Below, one piece after another: positions 31,122 to 41,702 of a stretch of 64,000 nt of DNA; position 1 is the stretch's first letter, and each line of letters starts with the position of its first letter. The stretch is from assembly GCA_949751835.1 (NCBI GenBank), contig CATKHK010000036.1, forward strand, positions 310,001 through 374,000. Direction: 5' to 3'. Origin of the DNA: Blepharisma japonicum. Lineage: Eukaryota; Ciliophora; Heterotrichea; Heterotrichida; Blepharismidae. The translations under genes and the position numbers were made by a program. Below the pieces are notes generated by a model, which worked only from the letters and a program-made list of their open reading frames with translations, did not search any database and was not told the origin of the DNA.

Positions 31122-31272
31122 TTTATATTAAATCATTATATGACCAAACTATAAAAGATGGTGTACACAAATCTTTTCTATTACCAAAAGTATAATTTAT
31201 ATTTCGAAATGCAATAATTGATAAAGGATTTTACATATAATCTCATATAGCTTATCTATTAACTCTAATTAT

Positions 31273-31752
31273 CTAATGAGTAAAAAAGTTCCCCAAATCG
31301 TTTCGAGCAAATCCAGGATTGGTCTCTCTTATATGATAATCGTTCATAACAAATGGGAGCCTTCTGCTCTGATGGGAAACTAGTCTTGGATATGATTCAT
31401 CACTTCTGAGCTTCGTTGTTTTTGCCAGGCCTATTAGTTCTTGTTTTTTTCTTGGATCAATATTAGAAAACTTGCTTGCCATGGTTGATAGCATAAGTTC
31501 TTGCCTTGACTGTCGCCTTCTTAAAAATCCAGTCGTTTGAGCTCTGGCAGGTGGTTTGATAGGTGTCTCATCTCTATTAGGGCTGCATTGATACCTGAAC
31601 ACATTGAAATGGGTTGTATTGTAGAGAACTTTATCATTTGTGGTTCCTACGTCATCATAGAAAATTTCCTTGGAGCGGGAATAGTTGACATAAGGCTGTT
31701 TTTTAAAATAGGAGTAAGCTTTTAAGTCATCGAGGCTTTTTTGGCTATTCAT
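31273..31752 (-). CDS. Unknown protein, 159 residues, possibly axonemal
   Basis: Not recognised with certainty. It is rich in Tyr, Arg and Asn with little predicted helix. It ends NPGFARNDLGNFFTH, a kind of Pro/Gly/aromatic tail seen in small axonemal microtubule-inner proteins; this is only an impression. No intron or TGA; ends in TAG at 31273-31275. Confidence 0.65.
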   Translation of the reverse strand: MNSQKSLDDLKAYSYFKKQPYVNYSRSKEIFYDDVGTTNDKVLYNTTHFNVFRYQCSPNRDETPIKPPARAQTTGFLRRRQSRQELMLSTMASKFSNIDPRKKQELIGLAKTTKLRSDESYPRLVSHQSRRLPFVMNDYHIRETNPGFARNDLGNFFTH

Positions 31753-31897
31753 TTTATATGAGTTTTTGAAGATTATATGTAACTGTTTACAATTATATAA
31801 AATATCTGACTGAAATTAATGGGAGGGCAAATTCTCTCATGTTATAAAGTTTGAATAAATATATTATTGAAAAAACTTTTTAATTGCATAAAAAGAG

Positions 31898-33266
31898 TTA
31901 ATTAGAATCTGTGACAGTTAAGGCAAACTCTTTTTCTTCTATAATAGGTTTCCATGGTGAGATTTCTTGGAATTTCCAATTAATCACAAAAGAAACACCT
32001 GACAAGCAGGTCAAAATCCAAAACATTGCTTGATAGCCTAAGGAAGGCACAACATAAAGTTGTGTTAAAAATATCATAATCGTTGCAAAGCCAAAACTGA
32101 AAAAAAATAGACCAAAAATTTTGGCTCCCATGCTAAATAACTATTACTTTCTACCAAAAAGTTTTGCCATGACAGTAGGGAATAAGGAAAAATGGCCACC
32201 TTCGCACATCATAATTACACAAATTCAGATAAAAAATAATGCTTCAACTGAGCTTATATAATATAGTGTTGCCATCATTATGATTTGAATTACTAGTAAA
32301 ATTCCGTATGATAACCTAAATGTTGATCTGTCCATCAAATATGCTCATATATACCGAAAACTTCCATTAAATACTGAACTAACTGATCCTACAATTGACA
32401 AAAAATCGTCATTACCGATTTTTTCATTTCCAAAACTTTTATATGATCCCGCTATATAATATCCCGAAGCTAGATTTAATATTACCGGTAGAGCATATAC
32501 TTGCTATAAAAAGCATTATAAACTTGTGTGACTTTATCCCTTCTTTTACATTTGGGCATGAATATTGGTCTTTTTCAGTTTTATTTTGTTTTATTATAGG
32601 CGCAAGCAATAAAATCCCAACAACACTCATTATTAAATAACAAAGAGAAAGTCACCTGAGCATAGCAGGAACTCCATCAGCAATACTACTATCAAAATAA
32701 TGGTTTGTTGTTCCATCATCTTTCACTTTTATATTAGCTTTTTCGTTGTGTGGGTTTACTATTTTCGTAGCAATTTGGTTATAAATTGCTGCTCCCAACC
32801 CAAAACCTCCAACTATGACTCCACTTACTTTTCCTTTAGAGTTAGGGAAGTGGCTCCAGCCTATAATTAAAGGAGTTGTATATGATAACCCGCAGCCCAG
32901 ACCGAACATAAACCCGTATGTGACACTGAAACTGACTAAGTCTTTGCAAAATGAGCTTGTAAATATTCCGAGTACCAAAAGAGAATTTCCAATTATAATA
33001 GATCTGGATAAAATTTACATATAAGGAGAATACTGTTGGGCAATTCAGGAGCCAAGGAAATTTGTCATAGTGCTTGCAGTCACTTGTAAAGTAAACAAAA
33101 TATTGATGTCCTGAATTGTAACAGAGTGTTCATGCTCCCTTAAATAAGATGCTATGTATCCGCTAATATTTCCTGTGATATATAAAGTCCCTAAGACCTA
33201 TCTAGCATCTACCAAATGAATAAGAAAAGCTCCTAGTAAAGATAAAACTTTCCTTTTTGTATCCAT
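31898..33266 (-). CDS. MFS transporter, monocarboxylate/OFA-like
   Basis: 435 residues once four introns (33198-33212, 33004-33018, 32470-32485, 32133-32147) are removed; the total is a whole number of codons. Twelve membrane segments can be traced: GAFLIHLVLGTLYITGNIS at the start, SLLVLGIFTSSFC, YGFMFGLGCGLSYTTPLIIG, VSGVIVGGFGLGAAIYN, and FSLFPTVMAKLFGRNMGAK. The last resembles the AKxFGxKNxG segment of oxalate/formate-type antiporters. TGA codons (GSWIAQQYS, FIWICV) are Trp. Likely carries a small carboxylate or other organic anion. It is the most intron-rich gene in the window. Confidence 0.88.
32133..32147 (-). other. 15-nt intron, MFS gene
   Basis: GTAATAGTTATTTAG on the minus strand. 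Removal joins MAKLFGRN to MGAKIFGLFFF. A at position 10. Confidence 0.85.
32470..32485 (-). other. 16-nt intron, MFS gene
   Basis: GTAATATTAAATCTAG on the minus strand, the only 16-nt intron seen. Removal shifts the frame and joins SICSTA to SGYYIAGSYKSF. A at position 11, the same distance from the 3' end as in the 15-nt introns. Confidence 0.85.
33004..33018 (-). other. 15-nt intron, MFS gene
   Basis: GTAAATTTTATCCAG on the minus strand. Removal joins QQYSPY-I to SIIIGNSLLV. A at position 10. Confidence 0.88.
33198..33212 (-). other. 15-nt intron, MFS gene
   Basis: GTAGATGCTAGATAG on the minus strand. Removal joins AFLIHL to VLGTLYITGN. A at position 10. Confidence 0.88.
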
Positions 33267-33324
33267 CTTTCTTAATATTGAAAAAATCCATACTTATTTA
33301 TTCCACAGCTTATGAAATTTATTT

Positions 33325-35379
33325 TTAGAAACCTGGGTGCACTCTTAGAAATATGGGGAATCTTGGTTTTCCTTTATTGCTGACTTCTTGATATTTATAA
33401 GTAACTCTTGAACCGATTTTTGGAGGCCTTCTTCTTTGTTCATCAGTAAATCCTGACCCGATTTTGAAATTCACGCCATTATCTCCTACAACTTCTAAGG
33501 CTCCCATAAGATTAGCCAGTCTTCCTGTGCCTTTTTGATGGCCTGTGACGGTAGCTTCTGCATCAAAAAATGTTTTCACTTTGAGAAGTGTATCGGATCT
33601 TCTGTGCTCGTACATACTTCCAGGTTTTCTAAGCATTAAACCTTCACCTCCAAGGTCTTGGACTCGTTGTAACTCTCTTTCCATATGTTCTTTGCTTTCA
33701 CACCTATAATGTTCATGTGCTCTCACATAAGGTGACTGCAATTTCGCAGCTAAGTTATGAAGATAGTTCAATCTGTCCTCAAATGGTGCTTTTAATGATG
33801 GGGCGTCAAACAGCACATATACAATTTTTGCCCATTCATTCATATCATATTTTTGTGCATCTTGTCTTTTAATTATTCCAACACATTCTGAAAATTGCTT
33901 TCGGCCCATCCACAGCTCTCCATCTAAACTGACAGTTTTTGGTAACTTTTCAATAAAAAATTTTGGTGCGAAAAATGGATTTCCATTTCTTGACTGGAGA
34001 CGGCTACCATTCCAATAGCATCTAACACCATCTAGCTTTTCACTCATAATTCAGCCAGTGGGGTCAATACTATCATCCCAGGTTTGGGCTAGTAAAACTT
34101 GGATTTTATCTGTGGGCTTTCCCTTTCCTCTTTCTATTACATATCTTGGGTCTATTCTTATAAGGTCGTTTCCTTCAATTTTTCTTTGTTTCACTTTTTC
34201 TTCTTCATCATATGGCAGAATAGCACTACCTGTAAGCGCTGGGACTCACTCACCATCTTGAATACTCCCAAGGATTTTTTGGCGTATTTTTTTGGGAATC
34301 CCTAATTCTTGGAGATCATTATCGTTCATAGTCAATACTTGATCAGGATGAATTCCTCTTGTTTCAAAATTCAGCACATACCTTCCTAAATTAATAGAAT
34401 CCATCATGCTTTGTATAGTCTTGTAGGGGTTAATTTTCTCTCGTTTCCTTTTCACTGGGAGATTTTCTAAAATTTGAGTTTGATTTAAATCTACTTCATT
34501 TTCTTCATCAGTTTTTTCTAAAATTTCTTCTTCAGTTTCTTCTAGGACCTCAGTATGCTGGCTTGTATTGAGGTCTTCATCTTTTATTTCAGGTTTTTCG
34601 AAGATAAAACTGGTCAAAACGCCATTTTCTTCATCTTCTACTATTTGATGCTGATGCATAGAAGATAAAAGAAGGGCTTGGGCCACAGGAAAGGCATGGT
34701 CGTCTATTTCTACTGCTCCACTTCTACGTAAAAAGCCAGGCTGTGATTTAGGAGGGTCAAGACTGTGGGTTTCTTCTTCATCTTCGCTAATTTCTAGGGT
34801 GCATTGTTTTTCTAATTCGCTTAAAAAGCCTTCTTTTTTATTATTGTTGCCGTCCTCTGAGCCAATAGACATGGTTTTAATTATGTCGCTTTTGTTGAAA
34901 TCAAAGGCAAATTTCAGAGAGTTCCTTTTATAGCCAGTTGCAATCATTTTTCTAATCATTTCTTTCGCTTTGGCAAGAGCAGTTTGGTGGTCTTTATAAG
35001 TGTAAATTGAAGTTTCAGGCGGGCCAGCTTTTGACCCTTTTTCAGTTTTTACTCTTTCTTCATGCACTTGAATTTTTATAAAATCAGGACCTTTTTCTAA
35101 GTAATCACCAAGAAATTCATCAGCCACAAGAATTTCTGGGGCTTGTTTGAATGCATATCCTTTTGATCTTTTTGAAGTTATCATATCTTTTCCTTTTAAT
35201 AGTGCTTTATCAATAGAATTAAATCGTTTCCATGATGTTTCTATATCTTCCTCTTTTCCATTCGTAATTTTTCCAGTTCTAATATGATTTGTTTGATTTT
35301 CATTTCTAATTTCCCAAAATTTTCCAGCAGAGTTTTGCATATAAATTTTTGAGTTAATTCCGAAATCAATAGAATCCAT
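33325..35379 (-). CDS. WGR-SAM-ATP-dependent DNA ligase fusion
   Basis: 684 residues. An N-terminal WGR-like domain (KFWEIRNENQT, GKITNGKEEDIETSWKRF) is followed by a second related segment (~100-175), an acidic linker, a SAM domain at ~325-378 (INLGRYVLNFETRGI, LQELGIPKKIRQKIL) and a complete minimal ATP-dependent DNA ligase. The ligase shows motif I EKLDGVR with adenylated Lys448, motif III LDGELW, IIIa LFDAP, IV GEGLMLR and V LLKVK, then an OB fold ending FPIFLRVHPGF. The entry LAQTWDDSIDPTGWIMSEK resembles small bacterial-type ligases. WGR occurs in PARPs, so a strand-break repair role is likely. TGA at 34244-34246 and 34051-34053 are Trp. Confidence 0.92.
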
Positions 35380-35635
35380 TTTATAAACAATTTAGCTGAG
35401 GGAAAACTTGGATATCTATATACAAAATTTAAAGTTTCTAAAGTTTAAGAAGATAAAAATAAAAATTAAAATGATGATGGCAATCCTGGATTTTATATAT
35501 ATATAAAAGAGAGCGTTGCTGATATAATGTAAACTAAATATCAAAGATTTGACCTAAATAGTGCTATCTATATATGAATAGGTTGATATTATAGGATTCT
35601 TATTATTTAATTAAAGTAATTGAGAGAAATTGTCT

Positions 35636-37198
35636 TTAAATTAAGCTGAAACTCTGGACAACAGGATATGATGAATTCTTTTCTTCCTTCTCCATACTCA
35701 GTAGCTCAATACTTGCAAGGCTTACTTTTATATCAAATACAAATTTTCTTGCCAATACATCTGAAACATCCATCTTTTGGTTGTGGTCACACTTTGCCAA
35801 AGTTAAATGCTGAGCTTTCTCCAGATTTCCTCCTACAAGTTTTAATTTCTGATTTTTTAGATCTTCTTGGCTGATAATTCCTCCATCCATTAGGGTTTTC
35901 ACAAGTTCAGTATTCATTTGGTTCATCTTATCTGTTTCTGCATCTTGCTTAAGCTCTAAAGTAAGTACATGTGCTGCAGTTGGCTTTCCAAAGAATCCAA
36001 CTTTATCGAATGTAAGGTTAAGAGGAGATCCTTGAAGGCTTCGTCTTATAGTCTCTAAATTATTGTTAACAAGGCTTACTGTTTGATCAGTCGATTCTAA
36101 GTTCATCAATGCAAGCGTCAAGTGGAACTTGTTAGGAGTGTTAATTCAGTCATTCTTAAAATTACCGATTCTGCATGTGAGGATTTCTTGTTGTGCTTTG
36201 GCGATGTTTGGATCATTTTCCATGCTCAATGCGAAGAAATGAGTGAATCTCTTCTGCTTTTTGCCAGATCCCCACGATTTCATAGCTTTTTGATCAGTTT
36301 TTACTAATTTAATAAAATTTGCATACCCTTCCTTAACTTGATCTTTCGTATATCCAATAATTTCAAGGACTTTGCTATTTTTATTGATCAAAAACTCAAC
36401 ATTATTTTTCATTTTCGATTTTAAATTTTTTATATTTTGCCCTTTATTTGCTAATAAAAGAGTAATGCATGGCTGAGGTATATCTTTTACATTGGTTTTA
36501 TATCCTTTCCACTTATTATCTCAGTTCATCTGTAATTCTGGGTATTCTTCAATTTCAATAGTTTCTTTTTCTTCTTCTTTTTTCTCTTCCTCTTCCTTTT
36601 CTTCAGCTTCTATTTGTATTGGGTTTAGATCTGATGGCTTTAGAATCATAATTAACTTTCTCGTTTTTTGGTTAATAACGTTGTATTCTGATGGTTTTGA
36701 TGCTTGTGTTTTATTGAGAAAATTAAGTATCATTTCATTAGCATTCATCACAAACTCTGGGCTATTTCCTCTGATTTCTACAGTTAAATCTTTTATGTTC
36801 CCTTTTAAGACTGTATGAGTTTCTGATTCAACTCTTTTTTGGTATTCTGTTCTGTCTAAACTGCAAGCTCCAATCACTATTGTAAAATGCTGCCTATTGT
36901 TAAGCTTGTTAAATAATGTGTAAGAATTCATCTGAGAATCGTAAAAAATTGTTTCGGTGATTGAGCTTTCAACTTTTGGCTCTTCAACTACATATTTTTT
37001 AGTTAAATCTTGCATGAGATCTTCATAATCTTTGACATCCAGATTTACAATTTCTTCTTCACCTTCTCCATCATCTTCTTCTAAAAGCATCAAATTATTT
37101 TCTTGAAATTTTGACTGTACAGGCTCCTGCAACACAACTGGGTACTTCCTATAAATTCTTTTTCCTATTGAAATAAGAACTGCAGTTTCCTCAGCCAT
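35636..37198 (-). CDS. ASCC1-like KH / 2H-phosphodiesterase protein
   Basis: 520 residues. Two KH-like segments lie at ~100-165 (HFTIVIGACSLDRTEYQKRV) and ~235-290 (PCITLLLANKGQNIKNL), then an AKAP7/ASCC1 2H-type domain: THFFALSM, FHLTL (His359) and QHLTL (His464). Both catalytic H-x-T pairs are present. The N-terminus is acidic and may be disordered. Human ASCC1 has one KH plus this domain and works in the ASCC DNA/RNA repair and ribosome-quality complex. TGA at 36525-36527 and near 36146 are Trp. No intron. Only 24 bases separate its ATG from the upstream gene's stop. Confidence 0.85.
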
Positions 37199-37222
37199 GA
37201 ATAGATTTATTAAAATAAAAAT

Positions 37223-39361
37223 TTAGAAATTATTATCAGGGTTCAGCCTCCTTTCATATTCTTGCTTCATTGCTGACTTTTTTAAATTATTCATTGTTTC
37301 TTTCATTCTCTGTTTTTCTTCATTTTCTGATTTAAGCTTAAAAATTTCTTCTCTAGTTTGCCTTATATAGTCTACTTTAGCTTCTTGCTTCATGGCTTTT
37401 ATTTGTTTATCTTCTTGAGATAATGTCATTGGGGTCATTCGTTTGGAATATAAACGATCATTTTCAGACATAAACATGCCGGATGAGGGGTTAGGGACCA
37501 TGTTGACAAAAGTATCTTTATGAGGCGGAGAAGCACCATATCGAGTTTTAGGGAGCAAAGCGCTATCAGGTATAAAAGAATTTCTCATAGTTTCATGAGC
37601 CTTACTAAAAGAATTTATGTTACTTTGCTGGTTTTTTAGAAATTCTTTCGTTGGCTGATTAGTGTTTAGAGGCTTTTCTTTGGAGTCTGAAAATACTTCG
37701 TAATGGTTTGCAACGATGTTTGGCTGAATATGCTTGGAAAAGTCTCCGAAATTGATATAGCCCTTTTTATTTTCATCTAAAAACGCCATTAATAAATTTG
37801 AATCTTCGTTTTCTAGACCAATTTTATTACGCTTTAAACCAGCTTGCAAATCTTCTATAGTAATATATCCTACTTATGTTTTACCATCTCCATCCTTATC
37901 AAATGTCCTAAAAATCGTAAATAAATTTGTAGGTCCTTGGCTAAATAACTTATTATCCAAATCATTCAGAATTTTTCTAAGCCTAGGCTTGTCTTCTTCT
38001 GCATAGCTTTTTGTTTCTCTATTAGGTGGCAATGATCTATATCTCTTCTGAGCCTCATCAGCAAATGTTTGATCATTTACAAATACAGCATTTGCTACTG
38101 CATCTGCACTTATTTCTTTATCTTTATTATAAATAAATGATGATAAAAAGCCTTCCAAATCTTTTTGTGTAATTTTGGTGGATTCTTGATCATCTAAAGT
38201 TCCAATAACTAATTCATTTAATTTCTCTATCGAAATTCTTGAATTATTTCCTATTTCATTTAATTTGTTTTTTAAATTTTCTTGTGAAGTAAATGTTGTT
38301 TTCAAAAAATCTCGAACTATTTTAGCTCTATTAATTATTTTTTCGAGCTGGTTTGGAGGTACAGTTTGCCTATCATGAATTTTGAATTCATTATTGTAAA
38401 AATTTTCATAACTTTGTGCATAAGTTGAAGGGTTAGACTGGTATTCATCAGAAATTTCATTTATTTCAACTTCTTCTAATTTTTTAATTGCTTCTTTATA
38501 ATTAATTCCATCTGCAGCTCCTCCAAGCTCCTCATACAATTTTTTAATGCTATTTTGATTGCAACGAGGCAATCTCATATTAGACATAACATCTGCAAAA
38601 TTTTCATAAGAAATTTTATCAGTTTTGGATTTATCAATTCATAAGAATTGAGAATTTAACTTTTTTGTAGCCCCATGCAATTGAGTTTTCATTTTATTAA
38701 CTTGAGCTCTAGTAACATCAATATCTTTTACCTCTTTTACCTTTTGGAATTCTTCTGATAAAAAATTTTTAAATCCATTGAAATCGATTGTTTTGTTATT
38801 TCCATTAGCAGCATAGTCCATCAAAGCTTCAGCTTCTTGAAAATTTATAGAAAATCCAAGCTTATTTACCATTTTATGCATACCCTCTGCATCAATAATT
38901 CCTGAAGCTTTTTCATCTCATTGTTTAAAAATTTTCATTAAATCTTTCCTATTGGTATATTTTTCACTTAATTTCTTCCTTAAAATTTCCAACTCTCTGT
39001 TTCCATCATTACTTGTATAAGCTAATTTTGCTAAATTTGACAATTTCGTATGAGCGTTATTTACAAAACTTGGATCAACCCTTGAATAAAACGATTTTGC
39101 TTCAAGAACTGTAGTTTTTGGCCTAGTTTGTATAAAATTTGTTTTTAGTTGTTTCTGGTTAGTAGCATAAAAAGACATTTGGGATTTTATTGGATCTTCG
39201 AATGACTGCTCTTTTATGATTTTCTTAGGAAGGAATTCTTCATGATAATTATACTTGCTTTCATGCAATGCTGCTCTTATTTTTGCAGGGCTTGCTGAAG
39301 CAAATCGTCTGTCTACGTTTGATTTTCCTGTTAAATGCACTCTAGGTTTTCTTACTGCCAT
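37223..39361 (-). CDS. Multi-EF-hand protein, probably ciliary or cytoskeletal
   Basis: 707 residues after one 15-nt intron (37870-37884). Several EF-hand-like repeats are seen; most are degenerate (WDEKASGIIDAEGM, WIDKSKTDKISYENF), and one is canonical, FDKDGDGYITIEDL, formed exactly at the splice junction. The C-terminus is basic with a coiled coil (EIFKLKSENEEKQRM). TGA codons at 38915-38917 and 38636-38638 start two EF-hands as Trp. Many large EF-hand proteins of ciliates sit in axonemes or basal bodies; here that is inference. Confidence 0.85.
37870..37884 (-). other. 15-nt intron, EF-hand gene
   Basis: GTAAAACATAAGTAG on the minus strand. Removal completes the calcium loop DKDGDGYITIED. 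A at position 10. Confidence 0.93.
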
Positions 39362-39410
39362 TTATTATAACGAAATAGAATCTGTAATCTCATAGTTTTA
39401 TAATAAAGAT

Positions 39411-39785
39411 ATGGATGAAGAAGAGGAAGCGAAAGCAAATGAAGGCCCTGAAATATTGCTACCTCCTGATTTAGAGCTGGAAATGAAATCGCTTAGTTTG
39501 GAAGAAGAAACCTTAGATGAATATTTTAGGGAAAATCAGCCCCAATTGAGCAAATGCCCTGTGTGCATTATCATAATGACAGTATTTTTCACAATCATAG
39601 ATATTGCATTGATAATTGTAGGATTTTGGCTTGCTTCAGATAATCTTTCTAAAGCTCTACCTTGCTGAATAATTGCCTCCTTATTAATGCTTCCAATCGG
39701 ATATTGCTATGGCCTACTAATTAAAGCTTATTATGCAGATCCTGAAGAAAGAGCAAGTATTTTATTTGATATTCCTGATATCTAG
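39411..39785 (+). CDS. TMEM230-like two-pass membrane protein
   Basis: 124 residues. An acidic N-terminus is followed by two membrane helices (VCIIIMTVFFTIIDIALIIV and IIASLLMLPIGYCYGLLI) and the tail KAYYADPEERASILFDIPDI. The second helix plus YYAxxxxR...DIPD matches the TMEM230/TMEM134 family, whose members act on endosomal and synaptic vesicle trafficking. TGA at 39666-39668 is Trp. Divergent from the EF-hand gene with 49 bases between starts. Ends in TAG. Confidence 0.85.
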
Positions 39786-39850
39786 ATATGTTTTTTACTA
39801 CTTATTTTGTTAACTCCTAGTTAATTAATCCATTTCATACTGGAGATTTT

Positions 39851-41089
39851 TTAAAGCTTAGGATTCAATAATTTTACTGTATGCTTACAAATCGCTATTA
39901 TGTCTTTTTGAGGCACATCTTTATGGATTGGAAGATATAAAAGATTTTTAAACATTTCATAAGACTTTTCGGGTTTAGGAATATTTGATCCTTCTGGAAC
40001 AGGGACTGCGTATAGCTGAGAAATACCTGAGTAAGTATCAATCCCAGCATTATTCAGGACATCATATGCTTTTTTTGAGTCTTTAGCTACTATTGGATAA
40101 AGCCAAAAAGTACGATCTTTAGGGTTTAATCCAGGAACTGTGACTCCACCTTTTATCAAAATATCTGTCCCTTCTTGCATGTTTTTCATACCCTCCATGA
40201 ACTTTTTCTCATCAAAGTGGCTGATTCTTCTTCATAGAAACGAAAGCATAGCTGTGCATGGTCTGAATCTGTAAACTTCTAAGCCTTGTCCAGGTGCAAA
40301 ACCTCTGAGAAGTGACACAACCCTTTTTTTATAATCGTATTTTGCTTTAAGTAAAAATGGTCTAAGTATGTAATTAAGCCATCTTATATTTAGTAAGACT
40401 ATTCCACCAGAATATTTTAGGATTTTTTTGAGGTAAACCTTTCCTGGCTGAATTGGATAAGTATCGTGGATTAATTTGGCTTGATGCAGTATAAAAGGAT
40501 TTTTTCTGATAATCATCACAGCACCTTGGAATGCGGTCGCATGTTTAATCGGCCCAAAGCTAAAAACAGTGACATCTGCATTTGGGTCTCCTTTGTAGCT
40601 TTGCCCAATATACCCTTGAGCGCAGTCTTCTAAAATTGGCAAATTGTGCTTTTTTGCTACTTTAGCAATTTCAGTTAAATCATATCTGACTCCATAGGTG
40701 AATGTGGCAATTATAAGTTTGGTCTTATCTGTGATAGCTGCTTCTAACCTTTCTGGGGTTACAGCTAAAGTGTCAACTTCTACATCTACAGGAACTGGGA
40801 CAAATCCATGAAGTTTTATTATTCTAACCATCTCTGGGATGTTAATGGCAGTCATTAATATTTCAGAACCTTTCGGTATGTTTAAAGCTCTTAAATAAAC
40901 ATCAAAGGCAGTTCGTACACTGATTGAGACTATTACATTATCCTCATCTGAAAAAGCTTTAGTAAGATTTTGCAATAATACTGAGCGTTTCTCCCCTGTA
41001 TAGATAGCTCTTCTTAAAGCTCGAAGCCAATCAAACCATGAGCAATCAATACTCAAACATGCGTAAGGATAAACCGGGAACCAAAACAT
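39851..41089 (-). CDS. DegT/DnrJ/EryC1/StrS-family PLP aminotransferase
   Basis: 412 residues. The PLP site is visible: LEDCAQGYIG with cofactor-binding Asp155, and FSFGPIKHATAFQG with Schiff-base Lys182. SVRTAFDVYLRALNIPKGSE near the N-terminus is the family's substrate/cofactor start. These enzymes aminate keto-sugars or related carbonyls. The C-terminal domain (YSGISQLYAVPVPEGS, LLYLPIHKDVPQKDI) fits. A basic aromatic N-terminus and a hydrophobic stretch near 230-245 may give membrane contact. TGA at 40229-40231 (LSFLWRRI) is Trp. Such enzymes are mainly bacterial, so transfer is possible. Confidence 0.9.
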
Positions 41090-41702
41090 ATTTATTTATT
41101 CAACTGCTGCTAATATAGAAAAATGCTCACAAATTTTATTAATAAAATTTTCTTCAATCTGCTTGGTTTTCAATTTACAATTGTGATTTCTGTGATCTAT
41201 ATAATCATATCTATCTTTATAACACAAAAATTTCGTTTTTTAAAAATAAAAACCTTTTCAAATCTTTCCTTATCTTTTTTGTTTAATAAAATTATTTAGC
41301 CAAATTCGTAGTCTGAATTGATTTAAAGCTTGCATTATTCTATATCTCCAGAAAAGTAATTTATTATATACCGATTTCTTCCGACCATTTTTAATAGGCT
41401 TTAGACTTAATTTATATTATAGAATAGCATTAATGTCATTAGTTCTAAGATACATCAATTTTAATTTATTTTTTATTAGGCAATAGCTAAATATCAAAAT
41501 ATTTTTATTATTCTTAAATAGAGTAATGGGAATGGAAAACTCATGGTGGTTATTACTAAGTAAATAATAATTAACTTTAATTCTCTTTAAAATTTTGAGT
41601 GGTAAGTAATAAAATCTAATAATTTGCAATCTTCTCTGTTATAGATGCTTAATACTATTAAAATTCATGTAAAATTTTATTCTCAGAAGTAATTAAATAA
41701 AA
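41090..41702. other. Intergenic stretch with decayed coding sequence
   Basis: 613 bases between the aminotransferase start and the 3' end... of the F-box gene region to its right. The left half contains the remnant listed at 41096-41334. The right half is AT-rich; a 70-codon frame at 41417-41629 has intergenic composition and was not accepted. Confidence 0.4.
41096..41334 (-). pseudogene. Possible decayed gene fragment, family unknown
   Basis: Translated pieces look like protein rather than spacer: MQALNQFRLRIWLNNFIKQK near 41334 and YDYIDHRNHNCKLKTKQIEE, then INKICEHFSILAAVE ending just 6 bases before the aminotransferase ATG. No single intact frame links them and no 15-nt intron explains the breaks. 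Origin (host gene copy or element) is unknown. Confidence 0.35.

Noticed and set aside
41417-41629. 70-codon minus-strand frame
   Set aside because: Composition is that of intergenic AT-rich DNA (Ile/Lys/Asn/Leu), with no recognisable feature.
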